From: Tubulanus polymorphus
Lineage: Eukaryota > Nemertea > Palaeonemertea > Tubulaniformes > Tubulanidae
NCBI RefSeq assembly: GCF_964204645.1
Contig: NC_134026.1
Coordinates: forward strand, 30,938,650 to 31,002,649
Direction: 5' to 3'
DNA: 64,000 nt
Both the position numbers and the translations under genes were made by a program. The notes under the pieces were generated by a model. That model did not search any database. It was not told the DNA's origin and saw only the letters and a program-made list of their open reading frames with translations. This document shows positions 1 to 11,040 of this stretch, one piece after another; within the stretch, counting starts at the first letter, position 1; the number at the start of each line of letters is the position of its first letter.

Positions 1-2
1 TT

Positions 3-155
3 GGCGGAGAGGTCGTCTTCAGGTGGGTGGCTCTACGAAAAATCTTCGAAAGTATCAACTTTCTGGTCGATCCACTTCTGCGATCGATTCTGCCGACATT
101 GTTCGTGTTTGTTTCCAACATCATGCTGTTGGTCGTGCTCTACGGGAAGTTGTAG
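3..155 (+). CDS. possible C-terminal or TM-containing exon fragment, unidentified
   Basis: Reading frame 3 is open from the window edge for 50 codons and closes at TAG 153-155. The product is protein-like: a charged or aromatic stretch (FRWVALRKIF) followed by a hydrophobic segment (LFVFVSNIMLLVVLY) long enough to be a membrane helix. The helix vaguely resembles TM1 of a class-A GPCR, but no family can be assigned. The left end is cut by the window, so neither the start nor an upstream exon can be seen, and there is no good splice donor before the TAG. An open frame of this length could occur by chance. Just after it, at 178-232, a GGTACCAAGG...GGAGCAGGGCTC segment is duplicated. Confidence 0.22.
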   Translation, partial: GGEVVFRWVALRKIFESINFLVDPLLRSILPTLFVFVSNIMLLVVLYGKL

Positions 156-274
156 CAAAGCAAGGCAATCACGACTGGTACCAAGGAGAGGGGGAGCAGG
201 GCTCGAAGCTGGTACCAAGGGGAGCAGGGCTCTTCCGACATGAAGTCGACGAAAATGGTTATTACGATCGATGA

Positions 275-1498
275 GCGTCGTTTTTCTGTTTTCTGGAAAT
301 TCCGGGTTCGACTTCGAAAATGAGCGAATTGTTTTTTGATAAACCGATAGAGGTCGCCAATGTTTGACGCTCTATCCAATCCATATGACTTCATCAGTTT
401 TAAACTCACGCGTCAATTTCATTCTATATTTCATCGCCAACGTCAATTTCAGATCGATGACACACGAAATAGTGACTTGTAAGAAATAGAAATTTTGATT
501 GGAAGAATTGTGATAAGTTCCGATTCACTGCGAGTTATTCAGCACTTATTTCAATTCGAAAAGTTCAATTTTATTTCTCATCTTATCATATTAACAAACT
601 CCTGAGCGACCACGCCCTCAGATTCACCGCGGATATTCTAATCTTTACTTATTCAAATCACATTCAGATTTATTGTTCTATGCAGTGTGTACAAAAAGTT
701 ACGTTTCGCCAAAAACATTTTGATTTTCTCACGTTTCCTAGAAGCGGGGATAAGATGGATAAGCGACAAACCCGCACTTATTTTCACAGCTGTTTTTGTG
801 AATCCCGTAGCGTCAAACAAAAGCTGAATTTCCGAGTAAATGTCCACATAAAACAGAGTCGGTTTTTATAGTGTCCTCTCGTCGGGAACTGCGCCTTAAT
901 TAACACGTTAAGCGGCGTCACTGAGTAAAGGATTATTTACGCCGCTGTTATCGCGGTTAAATCCGTCAACACGATTCTATTCTACTATCATAATCTGGAT
1001 ATCAACATCGTTCTGACAGCCGAATTTTCAACGATTAGCTGCTGCGTAGAGAAGGACATTCATGCAGCCGATCCTTCGCCTATATATAATATCCCATTGA
1101 CACCTACCCAATGCTCAATCTGTCATCAACGCGCACTGTTTTATTGACCGAATTCAAACATCAACTATAATTGGGTGATTAGTGCTGGTACTGGATATAG
1201 GTGATATTTTTAGTCGTAGTCATAAATAGTTTGAATATTCGTAGTGGGAATAAACTGGTCAGTTCAGTGCACATCTAAAACATCATTCATATATACTATA
1301 TTCATCTATAGAGCTGCTGCCGAACCCAGTTGCACAATTCCACAATTCCACAGTTCCACAGTTCCACAGTTCCCGGTTAAAACGTGTCTAAGTACGTTTA
1401 AATGAAATGTTTGTGACGCATGTTCTGTAAGGTGACCCAAATGTAACAACTTGCTTCATTGGATACCTTCAATTAAATTCATATTCTGTAAATCTGGA
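275..1498. other. gene-free stretch
   Basis: AT-rich sequence with stop codons in all frames beyond about 60 codons. The only structured item is the 8-bp repeat at 1333-1372, listed separately. No RNA gene or conserved domain is visible. Confidence 0.6.
1333..1372 (+). repeat. 8-bp short tandem repeat (CACAGTTC)
   Basis: Five copies of CACAATTC/CACAGTTC lie head to tail. The CCAGTTCCACAG wording recurs in several dispersed repeats of this window (9.6 kb, 38.4 kb) and in the ends of the MITE that begins 127 bp downstream, so this may be an expanded MITE end. Confidence 0.7.
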
Positions 1499-1636
1499 GG
1501 GCCAGTTCCATAGACAGGGCTTAGACTTAAGACCAGTCTACGACAATCTTGGTTATATAGCCTATCTAACAAATAAGACCAGACTTAAGATTTAAGACCA
1601 CTTTTGGTCGTAAGTCTCGACTATGGAACTGGCCCC
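1499..1636. mobile_element. MITE-like element with GGGCCAGTTCCATAG termini
   Basis: The element has terminal inverted repeats: GGGCCAGTTCCATAG at 1499-1513 and CTATGGAACTGGCCC at 1621-1635. The ~138-bp interior is itself full of partly complementary words (CTTAAGACC, GGTCTTA). The same plan occurs at 29468-29596, and the interior recurs at 37.66-37.85 kb, so this is a dispersed non-autonomous family. It has no coding capacity. Target-site duplications are not clear. Confidence 0.7.
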
Positions 1637-1952
1637 AGGACTATTTATTATCAAACCAATCTCTGCATGTTCATCATGTTTATTATCAACTTCCATTTAT
1701 ATGTAACATATTGCATTTATATCATTGTTCTGGCAGAAATGTTCTTTCGTAGAACAATAAATCTAAATGTGAATTCATTATTATCTGACTATACTTCATG
1801 ATAACCTGCAGTGTAGATTCATTGTGAAATACAGATTGACACATACAATACAATATAAAATCCTACACTGAATATCAATAACAAGAGTCCGAATTTTTTC
1901 TTGAACTCATATTTCTTCAACATTTCGATCATATCCTTTTTAATAGTCTTCA

Positions 1953-2155
1953 GGAAACGTGAAGATGACTATCAGTATTCCTGAAGATGCTATAAGATTT
2001 AAGATAAAGTCGAAACGTCGAATGACCTACTCATGTTAGTTAGTCAAAGGAAACATTTCAGACTCTTTTTATTCTTAGAGAGTGGATTTTATACCATCTT
2101 TAAAACACGGACTTTAAGTGTTTCACCTGTTGCAGTATTTGGCTTCGTGTAAATA
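1953..2155 (+). mobile_element. dispersed repeat with hammerhead-like core (copy 1)
   Basis: The core reads CTGAAGA at 1981-1987, then a spacer, then CGAAACGTC at 2011-2019. It is followed by the family tail (AGGAAACATTTCAGACTC, TTTATTCTTAG, GGATTTTATA). The same body recurs at 6.3-6.8, 7.8-8.2, 10.2-10.8, 13.0-13.8 (reverse), 16.8, 24.3 (reverse) and 31.8 kb. No protein is encoded. It is probably a short non-autonomous retroelement or satellite founder; the autonomous partner is not in the window. Confidence 0.55.
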
Positions 2156-5100
2156 TCATTAATATAAAAAGTTTGAAATTTGCTTAAATTTTGCATGATT
2201 TTGTTCTCCACAAAAAAAGTGTTGTTTAATGATATTCGAGGTGAATTCGGTTCACTGTATACAGAACCGGTTTCTGCGGTTTTTAATTTACATTCCACGT
2301 CACTACAAATAATTCGATTTCCTTAAAATCAGCTTCAGCTTTTTTCAGAAGTTCGGAACGTTTTCTTTCATCTTCTAAATACTTCATCGGTAAAAATATT
2401 TGGAACAGGAATTTCACTGATGTAGGGAGAATTGAGTGCATTTAAAAGATGTTTCGGATGTAAGGATGTAATTTCAGCATTCTTCTCAGAAGTATATTGT
2501 AAAACCCGACGCTAGGACAAAGGACAACTCCGACTGTGGCCTTTAAATGAAGATTCTTCAGTAATTCTCCTCTTTCTCCTCTCTTTTTCTTCTCTCTCAC
2601 TCCCCTTTCTGCCACTTCCTCCTCGGCATTCAGCCTTCTTCTTAGAAGTATAAATATATACATCGTAAGATAATAGACTCTTGTAAACCGATGCTCGGAC
2701 CAAGGACATCCCACCCGGCAGCGACTGAGAGCAATTGTCATAAATAAGATTGCTGTTTGAGATTGGATGAAATGTGAGTAAAATTTGTCTTGATTGTTTA
2801 TGATTTTTAAGACGAATATGTGTTGTGTGAATTTGTTGTGTTGTGTGAATCTGTACTTGAATCTCACAGGGGTTGATGCCATTAGTGAGTTCACTTACAA
2901 CGGATCCGGTAACAAATCTTCAACTCATGGGTTTTTATAACAAGCATTAACAATCTCACTGCTCCACGAGTAATACGTATTAACGGAATAATATTTACAA
3001 AGAATTCTACTTGTTTTTGCTGAATCGGGCCATAACCTAAAATTCGGCGAAACACAAAAAAAGGATTTTCTAAAGGAAATTCGAGGGTTTTTATTCGTTC
3101 TGGCGTTCTGTCGCCCTCATTTGCATACCAGGAATGTTACGTTGTGGCCCAAATTAGCCACCAGTTTCACATTCAATGAGAAGTATAAACCGTTTTGGAA
3201 GTTTTGAAGTCTGACGATTTCAAATTGATATATTACCATAAACTTCAAAATAAAGCACAAGACAGTGTGAAACGGACAATAGCAAAACATAAATCATTTT
3301 TACCTATATATGATTTTACACTGTGAAAGTTATTAATCATTCTTTTGAATAAAGCATTTGAAATGTGGATTGACGCCAGAACGGTCAAACTACTTATTGT
3401 AAATATGAAAAACCGAAAGAGTTCATAGGAAATGTTATGAAGTTCACAACAAAGGAACACACTATATGTGGGCTTACTTGTGCACAATTGACTCTTTTGA
3501 ATTTTATCTAACCGTTTACTCCACGGTGGGCCATTTTTTCTTCTCAAACTCGTATTCAATTCGGGATCCGTTTTCAGGACATTCGAAACCGTGTCTAATA
3601 AGTCCTTACAATATGAACAAAACAACAGGGTGCATATCAGGCCAATTATTGTAATCATATATAGTGAACCCGGGAATATATTTAACACTTTTAATTCGAT
3701 AAGGTTACGTGGGAAAATTCTAGATTTTACAACGTAGATGTTAAGAGAATGAGGAGGACGGAGGTGGATGAATTTAGCTGCGGGTATGTATGCTATTGAA
3801 TCATAGTTTTATCTGTCTCATTCAATTCTATCCAACTCGACAGTCTACTTGCCGTAGGATTTGCCTTTCCACTATTTCCGTAGATTTACCAAACGAACAC
3901 TTATTTACGCGCGGCACTCTTCTATCCGTTCAGCCACCGGGAGATCATACTTTTTTTGTCCGTAGATTTTTTTTCTTTAAGCTATTAACATTCAAGCAAC
4001 GTTCGTTACCGTTAATAGATGAAATACTAATTCATAAATGTCAGAAAATTGCCCAGTCTTTATCTAGTTTCTAAAGATAACATACATTATTTTCCACTGT
4101 TGTGTGATGTTTCCCTCGGGGCGAACATGAATACCGTATTAACATCACTAAATATCTGCAAGGTGTTTCAATAAGCGACATCTCGCATACAAAAAGTTAA
4201 TGACTCGCATACAAAGTAACGCGATACATGAAATGCTTAAAGGCAGTCGTTTTTACCAGATTAGATTCATGTTCTGAAATTAATAGATTCTTTTCTTGTC
4301 GGTAAAAAGTGATACGTAATCATCTAGATTATTCTGTAGTCGTTTCAACGATCGCATCAAAACGCACATACGCACATAGGTGCAAAACCTTCCAGAATAT
4401 CTCCCAACGAAAACTGCAGGGTCTGGATATAAACTGGTTTCAGTAATATCGATCCTGAATATTGAGTAGATTAGAATAACCTTATATATAATAACTGAGA
4501 CATGTCTTCATCTGACCCTGTAATGCTTCAGCGAGTATAGGTTCGATTACCGACAAATCTAGTTTTGTCAACGACGGCCCAAGAGATATAAAGCATAATC
4601 ATTTAATCACGTGGAAATTACCGTGTATATATACACATTTCACGAGTCTGATGACATAAGGTCAGATAGATGATAGATTCATTTTCATCCTCAGTTTCCT
4701 CTATGTCCTTTACGCGCACTTTCCACACTCTGAATCCATCTTGTTTCGTCTGATAGCATCATCATCCCGACTCCATCGTCTAATTTCCGTTTATCATTCC
4801 AAACTCCGAATACGAGTTCTTCACTTCTTCATCGATTGCGAGGACACACGTGATTACTACGGAGCTAAAATAAAAGCCCAGCTCTACCTGTTGAGGCATA
4901 ATCACTACTCGTTAGAGGCTGAACAGTGACCGCTTTCAAGGATGCTTCACCTTCCTTTTATTGGATTAGATCTAATCAACTAAATGTAATTGGCTGAACT
5001 CCCCCACTTCAGCGCTACCGACCACAAACAATCTTCAATTTAAGAGTCGCTCGCTACAATAATTATATACATTTGGTTCCATCAACAACTACTGGAGTGT

Positions 5101-5199
5101 AGGTTCACTGGTAATTTCTGTTTACGGGATTTATCGTCGTGGAGCTAATACAGGTATCAATCTACCTGAAACCACGCCCCTTTCCGGTAATCACACTGT
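2156..5199. other. gene-free stretch with low-complexity patches
   Basis: A CT-rich patch lies at 2560-2640 and a 14-bp AT palindrome (GTGTATATATACAC) at about 4622-4635. Open frames of up to 150 codons on the - strand (2442-2894, 3245-3688) show no domain or codon signature and are not called as genes. No RNA gene was recognised. Confidence 0.5.
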
Positions 5200-5480
5200 C
5201 CAATATCTGGAGTGAAGTCCAGGGCCCAGTTTCACGGAGAAGTTTAAGTTTAACTATCTGGAGTAAAGTCCTGAACACACGTGAAGTGTGGACGATCAGT
5301 TTTTGGAAGTGTGCTGTTAAAATGTCTAATGCCTGGTGTTTGTAGTTCATTTTCAAATAGAAATGTCTTAGGTGAAGCACTGAACACATGTGAAGTGTGG
5401 ATGATCAGTTTGTGAAAGTGAGCTGATTAAATATCTAAAGTCTGGTGTTCGTAGTTCATTTTTGATTTAAAATGTTACGG
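5200..5480 (+). repeat. imperfect tandem duplication (~115 bp) of a dispersed repeat
   Basis: The segment with GTGAAGTGTGGACGATCAG, CTGGTGTTTGTAGTTCATTTT occurs twice in a row with point differences (5280-5360 and 5390-5470). A third partial copy (GTGAAGTGTGGACGATCAG, AGTTCTGAACACATGT) lies at 16017-16085. The preceding GGGCCCAGTTTCACGGA at about 5222 matches the ends of another MITE-like family also seen near 11763 and 39814. Confidence 0.6.
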
Positions 5481-6280
5481 ATGTGAAATGTGGACGATCG
5501 ACAATTGGAAGAATGGTGATAAAGCGACTAATGTCTGAGGAGTCCAAGCTGAAAAAACCGAATGTTCAGTTGCAGGGTTCGGGCAACAGATTGATACTTT
5601 GCTACACCATTTTCTGCATGCGAGATGACCTTTTGCTAAAATACATTACTGGAAACAGGGATCAGATTTACAGCTTTTATCTTCAGTATAACGATAAGGA
5701 TTGGTTGGGGATATATATCTTATAGAATGCAACCCGATAGAAGGCCAGGATAACAGGTCTTAACCGGGTCCCGGGTGTATACATTTAGAACACACCGTGT
5801 TTGAAGATCTTCAGAAGACGTTACTCTTACCCCAGATAAATCTCTCAAAGATCGTCGTCGATATCTCGTAAAGGTCTTATTCGTATAGATATCTTTAGAT
5901 CGACTATACTTATCAACACGTTTGACCTTGTGCTCGCGAACCCGTGAATAATCTATACACACGACCCGCGACAAAATATAGACGTGCGAACATTGATTAT
6001 AACATTACGGGTGACAACACTCGTCTCAACTTACATTTTCCGCTATTGATTCCTATCCTGATCATGATTAGATAATTAATTGAACAGATATAATTGAATA
6101 GATCGAGTCTCGTTTTCTGTTATATTGATGGTTGTTACGGCGTTATGAGATTTATTCACACAGAAACCGTGATTTCAGGCACCAACATCCAGTTGCACAG
6201 TGACCAGTAAAGTTTGACAATATCATAAAAGTTGTTATACTGAAATACACGAAAAGTCAGATAAACTACATTAGCTCAAG
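5481..6280. other. gene-free stretch
   Basis: No long open frame with protein character and no RNA gene. Open frames at 5483-5725 (+) and 5720-5974 (-) are short and without motifs. Confidence 0.5.
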
Positions 6281-6284
6281 GAAT

Positions 6285-6800
6285 ACAGTATTCCTGAAGA
6301 TGACTATTATGATACAGTCTAAACCTCGAATAAACTACACTAGCTCAAGGAAACATTTCAGACCTTTTTATTTTCAGTGTGCTGGGATTTTATATTGGGT
6401 TCGAATGTACGGCATTTGCCTTTGTAATTGAAATCTTATGAATTTAATATTCAAAATCTCATCAATTGAAATTTACATCGCAGAACGAAAAGACTGATTC
6501 AGATATAATATCTGATAGAAACTCTACTGGGTAATATAAAACATGAAAATAATTAGTATTCCTGAAGATGACTACTAGAATAAAGTCGAAACGTTGAATA
6601 AACTACACTAGCTCAAGGAATACAGTATTCCTGAAGATCACCATCATGATTAAGTCGAAACGTTGAACAAATAAAAGGAAACTTGAGTAAATTACAAATA
6701 AAAGGAAACTTGAGTAAATTACAAATAGAAGGAAACTTGAGTAAATTACTTAAGGAATGATTTCGGATTAACTTCTATTTTCAGTGTTTGATTTTATATA
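6285..6800 (+). mobile_element. cluster of three hammerhead-like repeat copies plus 27-bp repeat
   Basis: CTGAAGA cores begin at 6294, 6562 and 6631. The first has a damaged second core (TAAAC for GAAAC); the second and third keep GAAACGTT. A 27-bp unit (AAATAAAAGGAAACTTGAG...) is repeated about three times at 6665-6745. The ~90 bp upstream of the 6562 core (CAGAACGAAAAGACTGATTC and following) recurs upstream of the 7845 core, which shows that the mobile unit is longer than the ribozyme-like core. Confidence 0.6.
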
Positions 6801-7675
6801 TTTATTACTGTCCACATTGACGATGATTTCTTCCGGTGTTTAAAAGTTTAATTTTGTGATTTTTGAGGAATAGATTCAGGGGCTGCAGTTGCTCAAAAGT
6901 TGGTTAGAGGTCACCAGTGGATAGCTGACATAGTGACAAATAAAGGTCCATTATTACTATGGTATTTATGGTATTTATGCTATGAGCGATCATCTCTTGA
7001 GTTGCTCATAAACTGTAGCCCGTGCTTTTAATCTTAAATTTGTACATAATGGGTTTAAATCATTATTATACTGTCTGCTAATTTTCCTTGCTGAATCGTG
7101 TCTGCCTTTATTTTCGTTTCATCTTAAAAACACCCTTTCAATCATCTCACCTTCTCATCATCACTGATGACGTCATTTAAAGCCTTGTAAAGTACGACTA
7201 AAGTCTAATTGGTCCTGCGGATATTTTGAAAGATCTCTGATTTTGCTCGACACGCGGTTGCGGCGTTGCGAGCAGACTGTACGCGTCTGGAATGTCGCCA
7301 TGCAACGTTATCTAGCAGCGGTAGACTTTCACCGTGAAACCGCCTGATCGCCATTTCATTCAAACTGTCACTGATTCTAATGGAATATTAAGACTAGGAT
7401 TACAACGAGTTAAAAGTACAAAAGCCTTCACATAGGATTCATTCAAATTCATTGCATTTTCATCTTTGTTGCTGGCTGTCAAATAAGGTATAGGATCGCG
7501 CTTACCCACTCGGAAATATGATAAGATAATTTCAACTGACAGGTAAGTGTGAGGGTGGTTGGTGTTTTGACAGATTGTTCAGTTTAATCCAAATATTATA
7601 GAAATATAGAAATAATATAAAATGTCTGCGCACTAAGAACGAAAACATTCTAAAATATTTCCATGAGTTAATTAC

Positions 7676-7733
7676 TTAGTTCAACGTTTCGACTTTATCT
7701 TGATAGTCATCTTCAAGAATAAGTGTTATCACA
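7676..7733 (-). mobile_element. hammerhead-like repeat copy, reverse orientation
   Basis: On the + strand the reverse form reads AACGTTTCGACTTTATC then GTCATCTTCA. It faces the + strand copy that starts about 110 bp downstream, so the two form an inverted pair. Confidence 0.5.
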
Positions 7734-7749
7734 AAAACTATGAGATATA

Positions 7750-8190
7750 TATCACAATCCAGAACGAAGAGACTAATTTAGATATAAGATCTGATATACA
7801 AACTATTAGGGGTAGTATATAAAACACAAAAATACTTTGTATTCCTGAAGATGAGTATCGGGATAAAGTCGAAACGTTGAATAAACTACGCATTAGCTCG
7901 AGGAAACATTTCGGACTCTTGTTTAGTGAGGGATATTCTATATTATCTTGACGGCACGGATTCAGAGTGTTTCATCAATGGTTAAACATAAAAATATTTT
8001 AGTCCAAAGTGTTTTAGTGAGACCCATTATTCCCGTAGGAGAGTTTATTAGGATAGATCTCGAGGAAACATTTCTTACTAAATGTTTATTCTTAGCGGTG
8101 GATGTTAAATTATCTTTACAACGCGGACTCAAAGTGTTTCATCGATGTCTAAATATAGAAATATTTTGCTTCGATTAATTCATGACTGAA
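7750..8190 (+). mobile_element. dispersed repeat with hammerhead-like core and duplicated tail
   Basis: Upstream body (CAGAACGAAGAGACTAATTT) at 7761, core CTGAAGA at 7845 and GAAACGTT near 7872, then the AGGAAACATTTCGGACTC tail. The tail words (GGATTCAGAGTGTTTCATC; GGACTCAAAGTGTTTCATC) occur twice, at about 7960 and 8127, so the tail is internally duplicated. No coding capacity. Confidence 0.55.
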
Positions 8191-9561
8191 AAGCGATGAA
8201 TGACGATCTTTTACATCGTTAAAGGGCTCGCGTCGTAAAACATTGATTACTAACATCGTTTAAAATACACAATACAAAAATAGCACAATGCATGATTCCA
8301 AAATGAGTTGCCATAATAATTATCAACAAATAAAAAGAGTTTTCTTAAAATCCATATAAATCTATGGGGGATGGGATTTTCTAGCCCACAAATCAATATA
8401 ACACTGAAATAATTCTCAAATTCATTCCAACCTAACGTTTCCATACACACTCACCGGTGGCAGACTATACGGGGCGCAGATAACATTAATTGCAAAGACA
8501 AATATTTGATTTGGAACATTCCAAACATCCTTCAGTTATAATTGAATTTCTATCATCTATTTAAAAATCGTTCGGAAATTATGATGACTTTCGAATTTTG
8601 TATGAGTAACATATATTTCTACTTCGATCAGATATGTTTGGATCCTGTTCAACGGTTCTTGCATTTTTTTCAAAATTCTCAAGAGGGAGCATCCCCAAAT
8701 CCCAATTTGCGCTTACGGCACTCGCGGTCGCGTGCCTATTGTAAAACTAGGCCTCGGATGTTTTTGGCCCCACAATTCCTCGATGCGTCCCTGGAATGAA
8801 CAGATTTTTACATCGTAAATAAATGATATTTATTGTGTTTGATCCAGGCGTGAGTAATTTGTGGGTGAGCTCGTTTTGGTTTGGTTGGAACTGAACGGGG
8901 TGTGGGGCTCTGCGCGGTAAATGTTAGCGAATGTGATGCTCAGATAAAAATGGCCTCTAAATGATTCCCGTTGATCGAAGGTCTAAATAAATGGACAAAT
9001 TCGACCATGTATCATGTTGAGATAGCTTTGAGTTTTATGATTTTCATTTTTCATAACAAAACACGAGTGCAACAAAATAATTTTGGGGGATCCCGCCGAA
9101 CCCACCCCTTGATTAGATTCTAATTGCCATCTATAACCGTGTATGTTCAACTAGCATCATTCTGACTGTAAGCTCTAGTATTCTATATAAACCATGATCG
9201 CCTATATTCAGGATAAACATGGATTTTTCATGCCTTATCTTAGATATAAAACAGCGTCAAAAATTCACGAGCAGCCGCGAACGATAATAGATACTGATAA
9301 AATAATTCGATGCGACCGATTTCAATATCATCCACACACTGTCTCTATCGTTATTGGAAATATTCACAGACAGATGTTTAGTTGAATGTATGATCAACTG
9401 CTCGACCGTGTTCATTATTCTCACTTGCTTTTACGATTTAGAAATAAAGCGTTTAGCCGAACACCAGTTAATGTTCGCACAAACAATGCTGAATTATATT
9501 CATAACACGTTTTCTCTTTTATATTTGGGAATTAATTTCACATATTGACCATCGTTTTAAT
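8191..9561. other. gene-free stretch
   Basis: AT-rich sequence. Open frames at 8542-8799 (+), 9194-9385 (+) and others have no recognisable domain. Nothing else is supported. Confidence 0.5.
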
Positions 9562-9676
9562 CAGGATCCAGTTCTACAGTTCTGGACCCAGTTCTACTCT
9601 GTACCCGGTTCTACTCTGTGCCCAGTTCTACTCTGTGCCCAGTTCCACAGTGCTAAACCCAGTTCCACAGTTCTAA
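9562..9676 (+). repeat. ~17-bp minisatellite (CCCAGTTCTACTCTGTG)
   Basis: About five degenerate copies of CCCAGTTCTACTCTGTG/CCCAGTTCCACAGT are in tandem. The CCAGTTCCACAG core is the same word found at the ends of the GGGCCAGTT MITE family. Confidence 0.65.
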
Positions 9677-10184
9677 GTTAAGATTTGACTCAGTAATGAA
9701 ACACAGATACCCAAACGATATGATTACTGAAGTCAATCCAATAGTCTTAGATCAGTTGGGAATTCAAATTCATTCCCTTGCTGTATATATCATATCCACT
9801 GTTTTTGTAATAACATGTTGTTGAAACCTGGCAATCGATTTTCTACTGGCGATGATGAATTTAATATGAGGTTTAGAGTTATAAGTTAGTAGTGTCAGGG
9901 GTTAACCAGCATCGAATACTAAAACCTTTGACAACACGTGTTATGAATTACTCTGACAGAAATAACAGTCAAGCATACACAGCATTATGAAATAATGTTT
10001 GGTGTTTATTAGATTAATGCAAGTTTGAACAAAGCAATATGAAATCACACGTTTTGAATAAAAGGAGTTTGAATTGTTTATTCTGGGCTGTTATGAATCT
10101 TATTTACGCGTCATCTGATCAATTATAAGTCAGTCAGCCTTTACAGGCTATACGAAGACATAGAATTTAGAAAATAGGCTAAAT
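9677..10184. other. gene-free stretch
   Basis: No supported gene, RNA or repeat was seen. Confidence 0.5.
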
Positions 10185-10381
10185 AAACTACACTAGCTCA
10201 AGGAATAATACATTATTCCTGAAGACAACTATACGGATATAGTCTAAACGTTGAAGTGAACTACTAGTTCAAAAACATTTCAGACTCTTTTTATTCTCAG
10301 CGTGCAGGGATTTTGTATCGTAGGTTCAGGAATTACAGGTTACAACATTATTCCTGAAGATTACAGGTTACAACATTATTC
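10185..10381 (+). mobile_element. hammerhead-like repeat copy leading into the tandem array
   Basis: Degenerate core (CTGAAGACAACTATACGGATATAG, then TAAACGTT) and family tail (AACATTTCAGACTCTTTTT) at about 10218-10310. A short duplication, GATTACAGGTTACAACATTATTCCT, follows at 10345-10381. This copy abuts the 69-bp array. Confidence 0.5.
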
Positions 10382-10762
10382 CTGAAGATGACTATTAGGA
10401 TAAAGTCGAAACGTTGAATAAACTACACTAGCTCAAGGAATACAGTATTCCTGAAGATGACTATTAGAATATAGTCGACACGTTGAATAAACTACACTAG
10501 CTCAAGGAATACAGTATTCCTGAAGATGACTATTAGAATATAGTCGACACGTTGAATAAACTACACTAGCTCAAGGAATACAGTATTCCTGAAGATGACT
10601 ATTAGAATATAGTCGACACGTTGAATAAACTACACTAGCTCAAGGAATACAGTATTCCTGAAGATGACTATTAGAATATAGTCGACACGTTGAATAAACT
10701 ACACTAGCTCAAGGAATACAGTATTCCTGAAGATGACTATTAGGATATAGTCGACACGTCGG
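10382..10762 (+). repeat. 69-bp tandem array, hammerhead-like unit, six copies (+ strand)
   Basis: Units start with CTGAAGATGACTATTAG at 10382, 10451, 10520, 10589, 10658 and 10727, an exact 69-bp period. The first unit has GTCGAAACGTT. The other five have GTCGACACGTT or GTCGACACGTC, so the GAAA core motif is broken in the amplified version. Each unit also carries GAATAAACTACACTAGCTC and GGAATACAGTATTC. Confidence 0.85.
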
Positions 10763-10796
10763 ATACACTATTAGTGTTAGAAAAAAAATATTCTCA

Positions 10797-11040
10797 GAGT
10801 GTTTCATCAATGGTTATTGAAACAAGGCTTCAGCTGAAAGTCTTCGACTAATTAATCTATTTTTTCGTGCGATGAATTTGATTATTTATTTATGAGTAAT
10901 GAGAAAATACATATTGAGCAAGTTTTTATGCAAGTTTATATGAAGACAAATAGAGGAGAAATGCTATCAATTACGAGCGACCGTGGTATCAAGGGAGAGG
11001 GGAGAGGAGGGAGAGGGAGAGGCAGAGAGAGAGGGAAATA
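10797..11040. repeat. family tail fragment and GA-rich low-complexity tract
   Basis: CAGAGTGTTTCATCAATGG at 10798 is the distal tail of the hammerhead-like family. At 10992-11037 there is a short purine-rich tract (GGAGAGGAGGGAGAGGGAG). Confidence 0.5.

Noticed and set aside
2442-2894. 150-codon open frame (-)
   Set aside because: Runs through a CT-rich low-complexity patch and a TTGTGTGAATTTG micro-duplication; no domain.
3245-3688. 147-codon open frame (-) with two hydrophobic segments
   Set aside because: No recognisable domain, no splice or promoter context, AT-rich composition; could be chance.
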